Part shown: positions 7,177 to 15,975 of the stretch, one piece after another
Layout: each line of letters begins with the position of its first letter
Numbering within the stretch: the stretch's first letter is position 1
From: an uncultured Clostridia bacterium
Lineage (GTDB): Bacteria > Bacillota > Clostridia > UBA1381
Direction of reading: 5' to 3'
DNA: 16,019 nucleotides
Assembly (NCBI GenBank): GCA_910585485.1
Contig: CAJUEZ010000043.1
Coordinates: forward strand, 1-16,019
Program-made: the position numbers and the translations under genes
The notes under the pieces: model-generated
Database searches by the model: none
Told to the model about the DNA's origin: nothing
What the model saw: only the letters and a program-made list of their open reading frames with translations

Positions 7177-8475
7177 ATGTTTGTATCAGAAGATTTAAGC
7201 GTGAATGAGAAGAATCATCTTGTTATAGGCAAAAATGATACAGTGGAATTGGCGAAGGAATTTGGAACTCCGCTTTATGTGCTTGACGAGGATTTAATCA
7301 GAAAGAATTGCCGTGTTTATAAAGAAGCAATGGATAAATATTATGGGGGAAACGGTTTGGTTCTTTATGCGAATAAAGCATTCTGTTCACTGTATACATG
7401 CCGGCTTGTAAAAGAAGAAGGACTTGGGGTGGACGTTGTTTCAGGAGGAGAATTGTATACTGCTATTAAGGCAGATTTTCCTATGGATAAAGTCTATTTC
7501 CACGGCAATAATAAAACTGCTGATGAAATTGAGCTTGCTGTTAAGAATAATGTCGGAAATATCATTGTTGACAATATTTATGAGCTTGAGACTCTTAATG
7601 AAACAGCCAAAAGGTACGGCAAGGTTCAGAATATAATGTTCAGAATTAAGCCGGGTGTAGACGCTCACACTCACAGCTTTATTCAAACAGGTCAGATAGA
7701 TTCAAAATTTGGCGTTGCGCTTGAAAACGGTGAAGCTTTTGAAATAATTGAGAAAGCAAGCCAAATGTCAAATGTCAAAGTAAACGGTGTGCATTGTCAT
7801 ATAGGCTCACAGATATTTGATATTGAACCTTTCTGCAAAGCTGCTGAAGTAATGATGAATTTTATAGGCGATTTAAAGGACAAGCTTGGACTTGAAATAG
7901 ATTGCCTTAACCTCGGAGGCGGTTATGGTATAATGTATACCGAGGAAGATGACCCTGTGCCATATGATGAGTATATTCAGCATGTGAGCGAGGTTGTAAA
8001 AAAGACCGCTGATGAAAGAGGAGTAAAACTGCCGTTTATCCTTATGGAACCGGGAAGATCAATCATAGCTCCGGCAGGTATAACTCTTTATACTGTAGGC
8101 GGAATAAAAGATATTAAGAATGTAAGAAAATATGTTTCGGTAGATGGCGGTATGGGTGATAATCCGAGATATATTCTGTATGAATCAGAGTATGAAGCGG
8201 TTGTCGCCAACAACGCAAATGCCAAGAGAGTGGAAAAGGTAACAATAGCCGGAAAATGCTGTGAGTCGGGTGACATTCTTTTAAAGGATGCAATGATGCC
8301 TGAAATGAATGTAGGCGACACCCTTGCCGTACTGGCGACAGGAGCGTATAACTATTCTATGGCAAGCAATTATAACAGAATCCCAAGACCTGCCGTAGTT
8401 GCTGTGTCTGACGGGAAAGCTAAGGTAGTTATTAAACGTGAAACTTATGAAGATCTTATAAGAAATGACGTTTGA
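7177..8475 (+). CDS. lysA: Diaminopimelate decarboxylase
   Basis: This PLP enzyme converts meso-diaminopimelate to L-lysine and CO2, the last step of lysine synthesis. The start ATG at 7177 follows AGGAAGG at 7161-7167. PLP-binding Lys67 lies in YANKAFCS. Other family motifs are present: HIGSQ (208-212), GGGYG phosphate-binding loop (247-251), EPGRS (291-295), the active-site cysteine motif CESGD (362-366), and GAYNYSMASNYN (389-400). The 432-residue length fits group III fold decarboxylases of this type. It is the last gene of the tig-clpP-clpX run and is followed by a strong terminator. Its place after clpX, where a lon-type protease gene is common, is unusual. The DapDC versus other basic-amino-acid decarboxylase assignment rests on overall motif match. 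Confidence 0.95.
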   Translation: MFVSEDLSVNEKNHLVIGKNDTVELAKEFGTPLYVLDEDLIRKNCRVYKEAMDKYYGGNGLVLYANKAFCSLYTCRLVKEEGLGVDVVSGGELYTAIKADFPMDKVYFHGNNKTADEIELAVKNNVGNIIVDNIYELETLNETAKRYGKVQNIMFRIKPGVDAHTHSFIQTGQIDSKFGVALENGEAFEIIEKASQMSNVKVNGVHCHIGSQIFDIEPFCKAAEVMMNFIGDLKDKLGLEIDCLNLGGGYGIMYTEEDDPVPYDEYIQHVSEVVKKTADERGVKLPFILMEPGRSIIAPAGITLYTVGGIKDIKNVRKYVSVDGGMGDNPRYILYESEYEAVVANNANAKRVEKVTIAGKCCESGDILLKDAMMPEMNVGDTLAVLATGAYNYSMASNYNRIPRPAVVAVSDGKAKVVIKRETYEDLIRNDV

Positions 8476-8488
8476 ATAAAAAAATGAT

Positions 8489-8520
8489 AAGAGCTGCTGT
8501 GAATGCAGCTCTTGTTTTTT
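8489..8520 (+). terminator. Rho-independent terminator after lysA
   Basis: A perfect 9-bp stem (AAGAGCTGC / GCAGCTCTT) with a 7-base loop is followed by G and six T. It lies 14 bases after the lysA stop and closes the tig-clpP-clpX-lysA unit. Confidence 0.93.
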
Positions 8521-8569
8521 GACATAATGCGGATAAATGTAAATAATTTATAAATTCCAATATTTGAGT

Positions 8570-8598
8570 TTTACATAAATTAAAATATGTGGTATACT
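8570..8598 (+). promoter_or_regulatory. SigA-type promoter of the SLH phosphodiester glycosidase
   Basis: TTTACA (8570-8575) and TATACT (8593-8598) are 17 bases apart, placed after the lysA terminator and 37 bases before the GTG start. Each hexamer differs from the consensus at one position. Confidence 0.75.
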
Positions 8599-8635
8599 AT
8601 AGAACAGATGTTTTAATTACTTGGAGGAAAAAGTT

Positions 8636-10942
8636 GTGAGAAAGAAAATGTTGATTTTTGCAGCGGTGATAAGCATGATGATTGGGACAACCTCATACGC
8701 GGCTGTACTTGGAGAAGAGAGCGGCGGATGGAGCACTTACATGGGGGCGTCTACATATTTTCATAATGCGCAGTTCAATTCAGGCAGTGTGGGAAAGCAG
8801 AATGAATATTATGTGGAATACACTCCAAACAGCGAGGCTGTACCTGTTATAATAAACGGTTACAGTATATACGGGACAAGAAATATAAAGCAAGCCGAAC
8901 AGTATATGGAGGATAACGGATTAAGACCGCTTGTTGGCATAAATGCCGATTATTTTTCGTTTAAAACGGGTATACCTATGGGATACACTATATCAAACGG
9001 AGAAATCATCTCAAAAGAATACGGCGGACAGGACGCTGTGGGATTCCGCGCGGACGGAACAGGTTTTATAAGATGGCTTGATATAAAAACGACTCTTTCA
9101 GACGGCGCAAACGACATAGACATAATGTATATAAACAAATGGTGTCAGGCGGGATTTGACCCTGTGTATATGCTTACTGACAAATTTGGAGATACAACTA
9201 AAACAGCGTCGGAGTGTATATTTGTAATATGCACACCTAATGAGGGTAGAATACGCGTTGGGGAAAGCATGCGGATTACTGTCGATGATGTTTTTATATA
9301 TAACGGTTCAATAGAAATACCTGACGGTAAAATAGTGTTTGTGATGGATAGAAGCGGTAATTCCGAGTGTTATGATTTCCTCAGCAGACTGCATGCGGGT
9401 CAAACTTTGACGGTGTCAAACGAAGCGGTTGGAGATGACGGCACATGGGCATCGGCTGAAAATGCCGTAAGCAGTGTCGGAGGAAGACTTGTGTCAAACG
9501 GAGTGGCAAATTTCAATTTTGAAGCGGGTGCCGCGCCGAGAACAGCGGTAGGAGTAAAAGAAAACGGAAATATAATTTTTTACACGCTTGACGGAAGACA
9601 GCGGGGTTACAGTTACGGCGCTCAGCTAAAAACGCTGGCGCAAAGAATGGTTGAACTGGGATGCGTGGACGCGTTAAATCTCGACGGCGGAGGCTCGACT
9701 GTGATTTCGGCTCGTTTCCCGGGTAATAGTTTTAGTTCTGTGGTAAACTCGCCGTCTGATGGATATTTAAGAAACGTCGCAAACTTCATTTTCTTGAAGG
9801 ATAATCGTGAAAAATCAAATATTCCTTGGATTGTAAATCTAAAGGAAGAGGCAAATACAAATTATTTGTCGGGAATGAGCGCGCGTATTGAGATTGAAAG
9901 TATGTACGACACGGCAAATTATCAGATGAGTGAACCGTATGACATTAAATTCCGCGCCGATACAGCAACGGAAAGTACTGTTAATGACGAAGGGTATTTG
10001 TATCTTAACGGAACTGGTGATGTCAATGTGGTTTTATATAGTGATAACGGAGATGTAATATCAAGGTTATACACGGTTTTTGAAACTCCTGAGGATATTA
10101 AGATATATAATCAGGCTGACTGGAAAGAAATAGACGCTATATATACTGAGGCAAATGAAGAATTACAGCTGAATTTGTCCGCGGCGGCATATGTTAACAA
10201 CGTAGAACTTCATTCAAACAACAGACTTTATAAATGGGAAATTGAAGGGGATATAGGCACAGTTACGGAAGACGGTATTTTCACGCTCGCAAAAAGCGCG
10301 AACGCGGAAGGAAAAATAAAGATAAGCGCCGGAGGCTATACGAAGGAAATACCTGTAAAGATTTCGGATTATCCAAAACCGCCGAGTGTGTTTTACGATA
10401 TTGACGGTCATTGGGCTGAAGATATAATAACTCAGATGACCGCATCAGGAGTTATAAGCGGCATGGAAGAAGACGGGAAAATGCTGTTTAAACCCGATAA
10501 TAATATGACCAGAGCAGAGTTTGCGTCGATGATAGTGAATTATAAAAATCTTGATTTATCAAAATATGAAGACGTACAGCTTAAATTCACCGACACGGAC
10601 GACATACCGCTGTGGGCTGTGAAAGCCATAAAAGCCTCATATAGCGAGGGGATAATACTCGGACGTATAAATGATGACGGGACGTCAACTTTCGCGCCTT
10701 ACGATAATATAACGCGCGCTGAGGCTATGACAATCTTAGGGAGAATTCTGCCGGAAGACTCAGATTTGCCGAATTTGCCGTTTGCAGATGCTTCGTTAAT
10801 TCCTCAGTGGGCACAGGATGGCATGAAAAAGCTATATTCACTCGGAATTATTAACGGATATGAGGATAATACAATCCTTCCCAATAACAATATAAAGCGT
10901 GCCGAATCAGCAGCTATGCTGTATAAAATTGAAAACAAGTAA
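8636..10942 (+). CDS. Surface-anchored phosphodiester glycosidase-domain protein with three SLH domains
   Basis: The start is taken as the GTG at 8636 (768 residues, MRKKMLIFAAV), because GGAGG at 8623-8627 lies eight bases before it. The first 22 residues are a signal peptide (cleavage near SYA). Residues about 60-390 form a NAGPA-like phosphodiester glycosidase domain (DUF2233 family), shown by GINADYFSF near 101-109 and LDGGGST at 349-355. The family cleaves a sugar from a phosphodiester link; the substrate here is unknown, perhaps cell-wall or exported glycan. Residues about 400-580 look like beta-rich, Ig-like linker domains. Three SLH repeats follow at about 586-636, 651-703 and 714-766, each ending in a TRAE/KRAE-type motif. 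These bind secondary wall polymer and hold the protein on the cell surface. The gene has its own promoter and terminator. Confidence 0.88.
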   Translation: MRKKMLIFAAVISMMIGTTSYAAVLGEESGGWSTYMGASTYFHNAQFNSGSVGKQNEYYVEYTPNSEAVPVIINGYSIYGTRNIKQAEQYMEDNGLRPLVGINADYFSFKTGIPMGYTISNGEIISKEYGGQDAVGFRADGTGFIRWLDIKTTLSDGANDIDIMYINKWCQAGFDPVYMLTDKFGDTTKTASECIFVICTPNEGRIRVGESMRITVDDVFIYNGSIEIPDGKIVFVMDRSGNSECYDFLSRLHAGQTLTVSNEAVGDDGTWASAENAVSSVGGRLVSNGVANFNFEAGAAPRTAVGVKENGNIIFYTLDGRQRGYSYGAQLKTLAQRMVELGCVDALNLDGGGSTVISARFPGNSFSSVVNSPSDGYLRNVANFIFLKDNREKSNIPWIVNLKEEANTNYLSGMSARIEIESMYDTANYQMSEPYDIKFRADTATESTVNDEGYLYLNGTGDVNVVLYSDNGDVISRLYTVFETPEDIKIYNQADWKEIDAIYTEANEELQLNLSAAAYVNNVELHSNNRLYKWEIEGDIGTVTEDGIFTLAKSANAEGKIKISAGGYTKEIPVKISDYPKPPSVFYDIDGHWAEDIITQMTASGVISGMEEDGKMLFKPDNNMTRAEFASMIVNYKNLDLSKYEDVQLKFTDTDDIPLWAVKAIKASYSEGIILGRINDDGTSTFAPYDNITRAEAMTILGRILPEDSDLPNLPFADASLIPQWAQDGMKKLYSLGIINGYEDNTILPNNNIKRAESAAMLYKIENK

Positions 10943-10944
10943 AA

Positions 10945-10975
10945 GAAAGACGGATAATATATCCGTCTTCTTTTA
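10945..10975. terminator. Bidirectional terminator between the SLH gene and the ZIP transporter gene
   Basis: A perfect 10-bp stem (AAGACGGATA / TATCCGTCTT) with a 3-base loop is flanked by A-rich sequence on the left and a T run on the right. It can therefore end transcription from both convergent genes. It starts three bases after the SLH gene stop. Confidence 0.85.
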
Positions 10976-10991
10976 TTGGCAGAAGCGTGTA

Positions 10992-11780
10992 TTAAATAAA
11001 TAAAAGCAGACTTATAGCTATAACCACCATACCGAAAATTGTGCCGATAATAGTTACCTTACTTTTTTCATATTCACGAGCCATGGGAAGAAGTTCTTCA
11101 AGCGATATGAAAACCATTATTCCCGCGATTAATCCAAACAGAATGCCGAATATAGTGTCGTTAAAGAATGGTCTTAAAATCAGAAAACCGATAATCGCGC
11201 CCAGAGGCTCGGTAATGCCGGAAAAAAATGAGACGATAAACGCTTTTTTCCGGCTTCCGCTTGAATAGTAGATGGGTACTGATGTGGCGATTCCTTCCGG
11301 AATATTATGTATGGCTATTGCAAGAGCGATAGCTATACCCAAATGAGGGTCTTTAAGAGCGGATGTGAAAGTTGCGAGACCTTCGGGGAAATTATGAATA
11401 CCGATAGCCAACGCGGTCATAAATCCCATACGCTTAAGCGCTATTGAACGGTTGTCTTTTTCGTTGAGATTGCCTATATCGCCTTCGGTTGATGGGACAA
11501 AGTAGTCAATCAGACCTATTAGTATTATACCTGCAAAAAACGATGCCACAGCCAAATAATATCCTTTGGCATCACCCATAGATACTGAAAGGTATGTTCG
11601 CGCTTTTTGAAAGATTTCAATCATTGATACGTATATCATAACTCCGGCAGAAAATCCAAGAGAACCTGCTAAGAATTTTGTGTTAGTGGTTTTTGCAAAT
11701 AAAGCGATAACGCTTCCTATTCCCGTAGCTAATCCTGCCATCACAGTAAGCGACAGGGCAAAAATTACGTTTGAATGCAC
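10992..11780 (-). CDS. ZIP-family divalent metal (zinc) transporter, ZupT-like
   Basis: This inner-membrane protein imports zinc and perhaps other divalent metals. The start is the GTG at 11780 (262 residues), preceded by AAGGAG at nine bases. The open frame continues another 91 codons upstream, but that stretch overlaps the divergent methyltransferase gene and its promoter. An ATG three codons earlier directly abuts the ribosome site. About eight hydrophobic segments are visible. The two paired metal-binding motifs of the family are present: HNFPEG at 129-134 and HNIPEG at 158-163, with SLEELLP near 226-232. A charged loop (about residues 97-118) separates transmembrane segments 3 and 4, as in relatives. 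The gene is convergent with the SLH gene and divergent from the RNA methyltransferase gene. Confidence 0.93.
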   Translation of the reverse strand: MHSNVIFALSLTVMAGLATGIGSVIALFAKTTNTKFLAGSLGFSAGVMIYVSMIEIFQKARTYLSVSMGDAKGYYLAVASFFAGIILIGLIDYFVPSTEGDIGNLNEKDNRSIALKRMGFMTALAIGIHNFPEGLATFTSALKDPHLGIAIALAIAIHNIPEGIATSVPIYYSSGSRKKAFIVSFFSGITEPLGAIIGFLILRPFFNDTIFGILFGLIAGIMVFISLEELLPMAREYEKSKVTIIGTIFGMVVIAISLLLFI

Positions 11781-11810
11781 TAAAATCATCTCCTTAAAAC
11801 TTCTTATGGT

Positions 11811-11840
11811 ATAATACGTTTGTGCTATTTTTTTTGTTAC
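11811..11840 (-). promoter_or_regulatory. Probable promoter of the ZIP transporter gene
   Basis: On the minus strand, GTAACA (11835-11840, 4 of 6 to consensus) and TATTAT (11811-11816, 5 of 6) are 18 bases apart, about 30 bases before the GTG start. This is a weaker match than the other promoters here. Confidence 0.4.
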
Positions 11841-11852
11841 ATAAAATTTTTG

Positions 11853-11881
11853 TTGATAAATTTTGCTTTTAGGTATATAAT
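11853..11881 (+). promoter_or_regulatory. SigA-type promoter of the TrmH-family methyltransferase gene
   Basis: TTGATA (11853-11858) and TATAAT (11876-11881) are 17 bases apart, 35 bases before the start codon. The -10 lies inside a 7-bp inverted repeat (TTTTAGG 11867-11873 / CCTAAAA 11884-11890), which may be an operator. Confidence 0.8.
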
Positions 11882-11916
11882 AGCCTAAAATACAGAAGTG
11901 AATTAGGGTGAATAGT

Positions 11917-12687
11917 ATGATGGAAATTACATCTTCATCAAATAATAAATGTAAATATATAAAATCTCTCTCACAGAAAAAAACAAGGCAAAAATACGGC
12001 GAATACTTTGTGGAGGGTATAAAATCCGTGAGTGACGCTTTAAAATCAACCAAAACGGTAACCGCTCTGTATGTGTCGTTTACTTTTTATGAACAAGAGT
12101 CTTTTGAATATCCTGATGATATTCCCGTATATAAGACGGCGGATGATGTTTTTGTTAAAATGTGCGATACGAAAGCGCCGCAGGGAATTTTGGCTGTTAT
12201 AAAAAAAGAAGACGGAAAGGATTTTGAAGCAAGTCTCAGTTATGATTATATTTATTGCGATCATATAAACGACCCTGGAAATCTTGGGACAATAATACGC
12301 AGCGCGGACGCGGCAGGTTTTGGGGCAGTGCTCCTTTCACAGGGATGCGCTGATTTATATAGTCCTAAAACAGTCCGCTCAAGCATGGGTTCTTTCTTTA
12401 ATATAGAAGTCGTAACCGATGTCGCTTATGATAAGTTGAAAAAGTATAAGGAAAAAGGATTTTCGCTGTTTGGCGGCGCGCTTGCCGATGATACTATAGA
12501 TTACCGAGATGCTGATTTTACAAATCCGTCTGTAATCATTGTCGGAAATGAGGCAAACGGTATATCGGAGGAACTTCTTAAAATGTGCCGAAAAGTTAAA
12601 ATTCCTATACTTGGGAACGCGGAATCGCTTAATGCCGGAGTGGCGGCGTCAATTTTAATGTACGAACTTGTAAGACAAAGGTCTTGA
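11917..12687 (+). CDS. TrmH-family (SpoU) RNA 2'-O-ribose methyltransferase
   Basis: SPOUT-fold enzymes of this family move a methyl group from S-adenosylmethionine to a ribose 2'-hydroxyl in tRNA or 23S rRNA. The start is placed at the ATG at 11917 (256 residues), eight bases after AGGG; the next codon is also ATG and could serve. The N-terminal part (about 1-100) is the RNA-binding substrate domain (EYFVEGIKSVSDAL). The knotted catalytic domain has motif 1 NDPGNLGTIIRSADAAGFGA (118-137, with Arg128), motif 2 GNEANGIS (210-217) and motif 3 IPILGNAESLNAGVAASI (229-246). The target nucleotide cannot be read from sequence; RlmB-like or YsgA-like roles are both possible. It has its own promoter, and dprA follows after 52 bases. 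Confidence 0.9.
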   Translation: MMEITSSSNNKCKYIKSLSQKKTRQKYGEYFVEGIKSVSDALKSTKTVTALYVSFTFYEQESFEYPDDIPVYKTADDVFVKMCDTKAPQGILAVIKKEDGKDFEASLSYDYIYCDHINDPGNLGTIIRSADAAGFGAVLLSQGCADLYSPKTVRSSMGSFFNIEVVTDVAYDKLKKYKEKGFSLFGGALADDTIDYRDADFTNPSVIIVGNEANGISEELLKMCRKVKIPILGNAESLNAGVAASILMYELVRQRS

Positions 12688-12712
12688 CAATTTTCACATT
12701 TTGTAGTAATGT
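12684..12712 (+). promoter_or_regulatory. Possible promoter of dprA-topA-trmFO
   Basis: A perfect -35 TTGACA (12684-12689) overlaps the stop codon of the methyltransferase gene. The expected -10 place holds only TAATGT, a poor match (3 of 6), with TAACAT further on at too long a spacing. Weak evidence; read-through from 11853-11881 is the alternative. Confidence 0.3.
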
Positions 12713-12739
12713 AACATAGGAATTTCAGGTGGTGATATT

Positions 12740-13870
12740 ATGGAACATATGTTGTACTGGCTGTGGCTGACAGATAAAAAGAACATTGCTTCAGTTAAGA
12801 TAACCGCGTTGCTTAAACGGTTTGAAACAGTTGACAATATATACAAGTCAAAAAATTTCAATAATATTCCGGGAATTTCAGATAAAGAAAAATCAGAACT
12901 TATGAATAAAGATTTATCAGCTGCGAATAGTATTGCTGAGAAAATCTTAAAGCTTGGCGGACGGATAGTTGTGTTTGATGATGATAACTATCCTCAGATT
13001 TTAAAGAATATAACAGATCCGCCATATGTATTATATATACATGGAAAGGTTCCGGAACTTGACAAGGTTTTAACTATCGGAGTAGTCGGAACAAGGCATT
13101 GTTCGGAGTATGGCAGAGCCGTGACTGAAAGATTGTGCGTGTCTTTGGCAAAAGCCGGAGTAGTTACAATAGGAGGCTTGGCGGCGGGAATTGATTCAGT
13201 GGGCGCATGGGCAACTATTGACGCTGGCGGAATAGCCGTCGGAGTGACAGGCTGCGGACTTGACAGGATATATCCGGTGGAAAACGCGCAGCTTGTGCAG
13301 GCGATGACGGAAAAGGGATGTATTTTAACAGAGTTTCCTCCGGGAACTCCGCCGCTTAAATGTAATTTCCCAAGGCGCAACAGAATCATAGCGGGACTTT
13401 CAAGAGGAGTGCTTGTGACGGAAGCACCACAAAAAAGCGGCGCGCTGATAACCGCTCGTTATGCTCTTGAAAATAATCGGGATGTGTTCGCTGTTCCGAG
13501 AAATATCACGGATACAAAATATTTGGGAACGAACACAATTATTCAGGAAGGCGCTAAGCTTATAAACAGTGCTGAAGATGTGATATGCGAATATCCTTAT
13601 GCCGAGAAGATAACACCTGATACGATGAACTTTAAAAAGATACAAAAAACAGAGGATATGTCTGTTGCAGAAGGTAATAGTAAGTATAAAGACCTAAATG
13701 AAACAGAAAAAACAATAGTAAATATATTAATAAAGAAAAATATGCAGATTGATGAACTTTCACGGGAATTGGATATGCCGGTGAGTGAAATAAACACCCG
13801 CCTCATTATGCTTGAAGTTAAAGGAATAATCAAAAAGCTTCCCGGAAGCTCTTATCAATTAAAATTATAG
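12740..13870 (+). CDS. dprA: DNA processing protein DprA (Smf)
   Basis: DprA binds single-stranded DNA entering the cell during natural transformation and loads RecA on it. The start ATG follows AGGTGGT at 12728-12734. Residues about 1-65 hold a helix-rich N-terminal region (LYWLWLTDKKNIASVKITAL). The Rossmann-like DNA-binding core follows, with VGTRHCSEYG (116-125), GGLAAGIDSVGAWATI (145-160), GCGLDRIYP (171-179), the FPRRNRIIAGLS segment (210-221) and KSGALITARYALE (232-244). A winged-helix domain closes the protein (about 320-375, ELSRELDMPVSEINTRLIMLE). The 376-residue length is normal. topA starts 14 bases after the stop, so the two are very likely co-transcribed. Its presence does not show that this cell is competent; the gene is widely conserved. 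Confidence 0.96.
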   Translation: MEHMLYWLWLTDKKNIASVKITALLKRFETVDNIYKSKNFNNIPGISDKEKSELMNKDLSAANSIAEKILKLGGRIVVFDDDNYPQILKNITDPPYVLYIHGKVPELDKVLTIGVVGTRHCSEYGRAVTERLCVSLAKAGVVTIGGLAAGIDSVGAWATIDAGGIAVGVTGCGLDRIYPVENAQLVQAMTEKGCILTEFPPGTPPLKCNFPRRNRIIAGLSRGVLVTEAPQKSGALITARYALENNRDVFAVPRNITDTKYLGTNTIIQEGAKLINSAEDVICEYPYAEKITPDTMNFKKIQKTEDMSVAEGNSKYKDLNETEKTIVNILIKKNMQIDELSRELDMPVSEINTRLIMLEVKGIIKKLPGSSYQLKL

Positions 13871-13884
13871 ATTTGGAGGCAATT

Positions 13885-15975
13885 ATGGCTACAAAAAAGC
13901 TGCTTATAGTTGAGTCTCCCGCAAAGGCGGGAACAATAAAAAAGTATTTGGGTAAGGATTATACAGTAATGGCGTCTATGGGGCATATAATAGACCTTCC
14001 CAAAAGTCAGATGGGCGTTGATATTGATGATAATTTCACACCTAAGTATATAACAATAAGGGGAAAGGGACAACTTCTTACACAGCTTAAGAAAGAAGCA
14101 AAAAAGGCGGATGTTGTGTATCTTGCAACCGACCCTGACCGAGAAGGTGAAGCGATAAGCTGGCATTTGGCACAGGCTTTGAATATAGACCCTCAGTCTG
14201 ACTGCCGGGTGACTTTTAACGAGATAACAAAGACAGCGGTTAAAGCGGCGATAAAGAATCCGAGGAAGATAGATATGGATCTTGTTGATGCTCAGCAGGC
14301 AAGACGTGTTCTTGACAGAATAGTTGGATATACAATAAGTCCTATTTTGTGGGAAAAAGTAAAAAGAGGACTGAGCGCCGGACGCGTTCAATCCGTGGCG
14401 ACAAAACTGATATGCGATAGAGAAGAGGAAATAGAAAACTTCACTCCTCAGGAATACTGGTCCATAGAAGCGGAACTTAAAGACCCTGTTTCCAAAAAGG
14501 ATTTTACCGCAAAATATTACGGCGAAAACGGGAAAGAAGTAAAACTGACAAATGCCGAGGAAACCAACAAAGTGTCTGACGACTTAAAAAAGGTTGAGTT
14601 CGTCGTGGAAAAAGTAAAGACAGGACAGCAAAAACGTAATCCTCAGCCTCCGTTTACAACAAGTACACTGCAGCAGGACGCGTCGCGAAAATATAATTTC
14701 CAGGCATCAAAAACAATGCAGATTGCGCAAATGCTGTATGAGGGTATTAATCTTGGCGGAAAAATAGGCACAATAGGTCTTATAACATATATGAGAACCG
14801 ACTCTCTCAGAATTGCCGATGACGCGCAGAAGGAAGCTGTGGAGTATCTTACAGAGACATATGGCAGCGAATACGTAAACCCCAAACAGTACAAAACAAA
14901 GAAAAGCGCGCAGGATGCTCATGAGGCAATACGTCCGACATCTATAAGTATAAAGCCTATTGAAATTAAAGATAAGCTTACAAATGACCAGTACAGACTG
15001 TATAAACTTATTTGGGAACGCTTTGCGGCAAGTCAGATGTCCAGCGCGGTTTATGACACTATGCAGGTAACTATAAATGCCGGCGGACATACCTTGAAGG
15101 CGAGCGGCTCAAACATTAAGTTTAAGGGTTATACGACAGTTTATGTGGAGTCTACAGATAATAAGGAAAAGAAAGTAAAAATGCTTCCAAAGCTTGAGGA
15201 GAATAAACCGCTAATACTAAAAAGCACGGAAGATAAACAGCACTTCACTCAGCCGCCGTCACGCTACAGTGATGCCTCGCTGATACGTGAACTTGAAGAA
15301 AACGGTATCGGAAGACCATCAACATACGCTCCGACAATTTCTACTATAGTTTCGCGCGGATATGTTGTAAGAAACAAAAAACAGCTTATCCCTACAGAAC
15401 TGGGTTTTGTGACCTCAGAAATCATGAAGAATAATTTCTCGGATATAGTCGATGTGGAATTTACTGCCGGCATGGAAGAGGAACTTGATAACGTCGAGGA
15501 AGGCTCTGTAAAATGGAAGAATATCTTAATAGACTTTTATCCATCCTTTAAAGATAGTCTTGAGAAGGCACAGAAGAATATTGAAAAGATTAAAATAAAA
15601 GATGAGGAATCTGATGTCGTATGTGAAAAGTGCGGCAGAAAGATGGTCTATAAGCTAAGTAAATTCGGTAAGTTTCTTGCTTGCCCGGGTTATCCTGAGT
15701 GTAAGAACACAAAGGCAATCCGAGAGGAAACCGGCGCGAAATGCCCAAAATGCGGCGGAGAAATTCTTGTTAAAAAATCAAGACGCGGTAAAATATATTA
15801 CGGCTGCGAGCATTCTCCAAAGTGTGATTTTATGATATGGGATATGCCTGTTAAAGAGGAGGCATGTCCGCAGTGCGGCAGTCTGCTTTTAAAGAAACAG
15901 GGTAAGCGCGGGAAGATTTATTGTTATAATGAAGATTGTAAATATGAACGAAAGCTGAAGGAAGAAAATAAGTGA
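13885..15975 (+). CDS. topA: DNA topoisomerase I (type IA)
   Basis: This enzyme relaxes negative supercoils through a transient single-strand break. The ATG at 13885 (696 residues) has GGAGG at 13875-13879 five bases before it. The TOPRIM domain has Glu10 in LLIVESPAK and DPDRE at 83-87. The core has SAGRVQS (164-170), active-site Tyr302 in TYMRTDSLRI, and HEAIRPT starting at 346. Three C-terminal C4 zinc ribbons are complete: Cys580-Cys606, Cys620-Cys647 and Cys661-Cys685 (the last with CPQCG and CYNEDC). Length and layout match Firmicute TopA. It overlaps the next gene by three bases, a sign of translational coupling within a dprA-topA-trmFO operon. Confidence 0.97.
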   Translation: MATKKLLIVESPAKAGTIKKYLGKDYTVMASMGHIIDLPKSQMGVDIDDNFTPKYITIRGKGQLLTQLKKEAKKADVVYLATDPDREGEAISWHLAQALNIDPQSDCRVTFNEITKTAVKAAIKNPRKIDMDLVDAQQARRVLDRIVGYTISPILWEKVKRGLSAGRVQSVATKLICDREEEIENFTPQEYWSIEAELKDPVSKKDFTAKYYGENGKEVKLTNAEETNKVSDDLKKVEFVVEKVKTGQQKRNPQPPFTTSTLQQDASRKYNFQASKTMQIAQMLYEGINLGGKIGTIGLITYMRTDSLRIADDAQKEAVEYLTETYGSEYVNPKQYKTKKSAQDAHEAIRPTSISIKPIEIKDKLTNDQYRLYKLIWERFAASQMSSAVYDTMQVTINAGGHTLKASGSNIKFKGYTTVYVESTDNKEKKVKMLPKLEENKPLILKSTEDKQHFTQPPSRYSDASLIRELEENGIGRPSTYAPTISTIVSRGYVVRNKKQLIPTELGFVTSEIMKNNFSDIVDVEFTAGMEEELDNVEEGSVKWKNILIDFYPSFKDSLEKAQKNIEKIKIKDEESDVVCEKCGRKMVYKLSKFGKFLACPGYPECKNTKAIREETGAKCPKCGGEILVKKSRRGKIYYGCEHSPKCDFMIWDMPVKEEACPQCGSLLLKKQGKRGKIYCYNEDCKYERKLKEENK

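Noticed and set aside
8573..8590. Inverted repeat ACATA / TATGT between the -35 and -10 of the SLH gene promoter
   Set aside because: Only five base pairs with an AT-rich spacer, expected often by chance in this sequence.
11781..12053. N-terminal extension of the ZIP transporter frame by 91 codons
   Set aside because: It overlaps the divergent methyltransferase gene and both promoters, lacks a ribosome site, and is not ZIP-like; the GTG at 11780 has a good ribosome site.
13855..14391. 178-codon minus-strand open frame over the start of topA
   Set aside because: It lies antisense to conserved TopA motifs and has no family resemblance or ribosome site.
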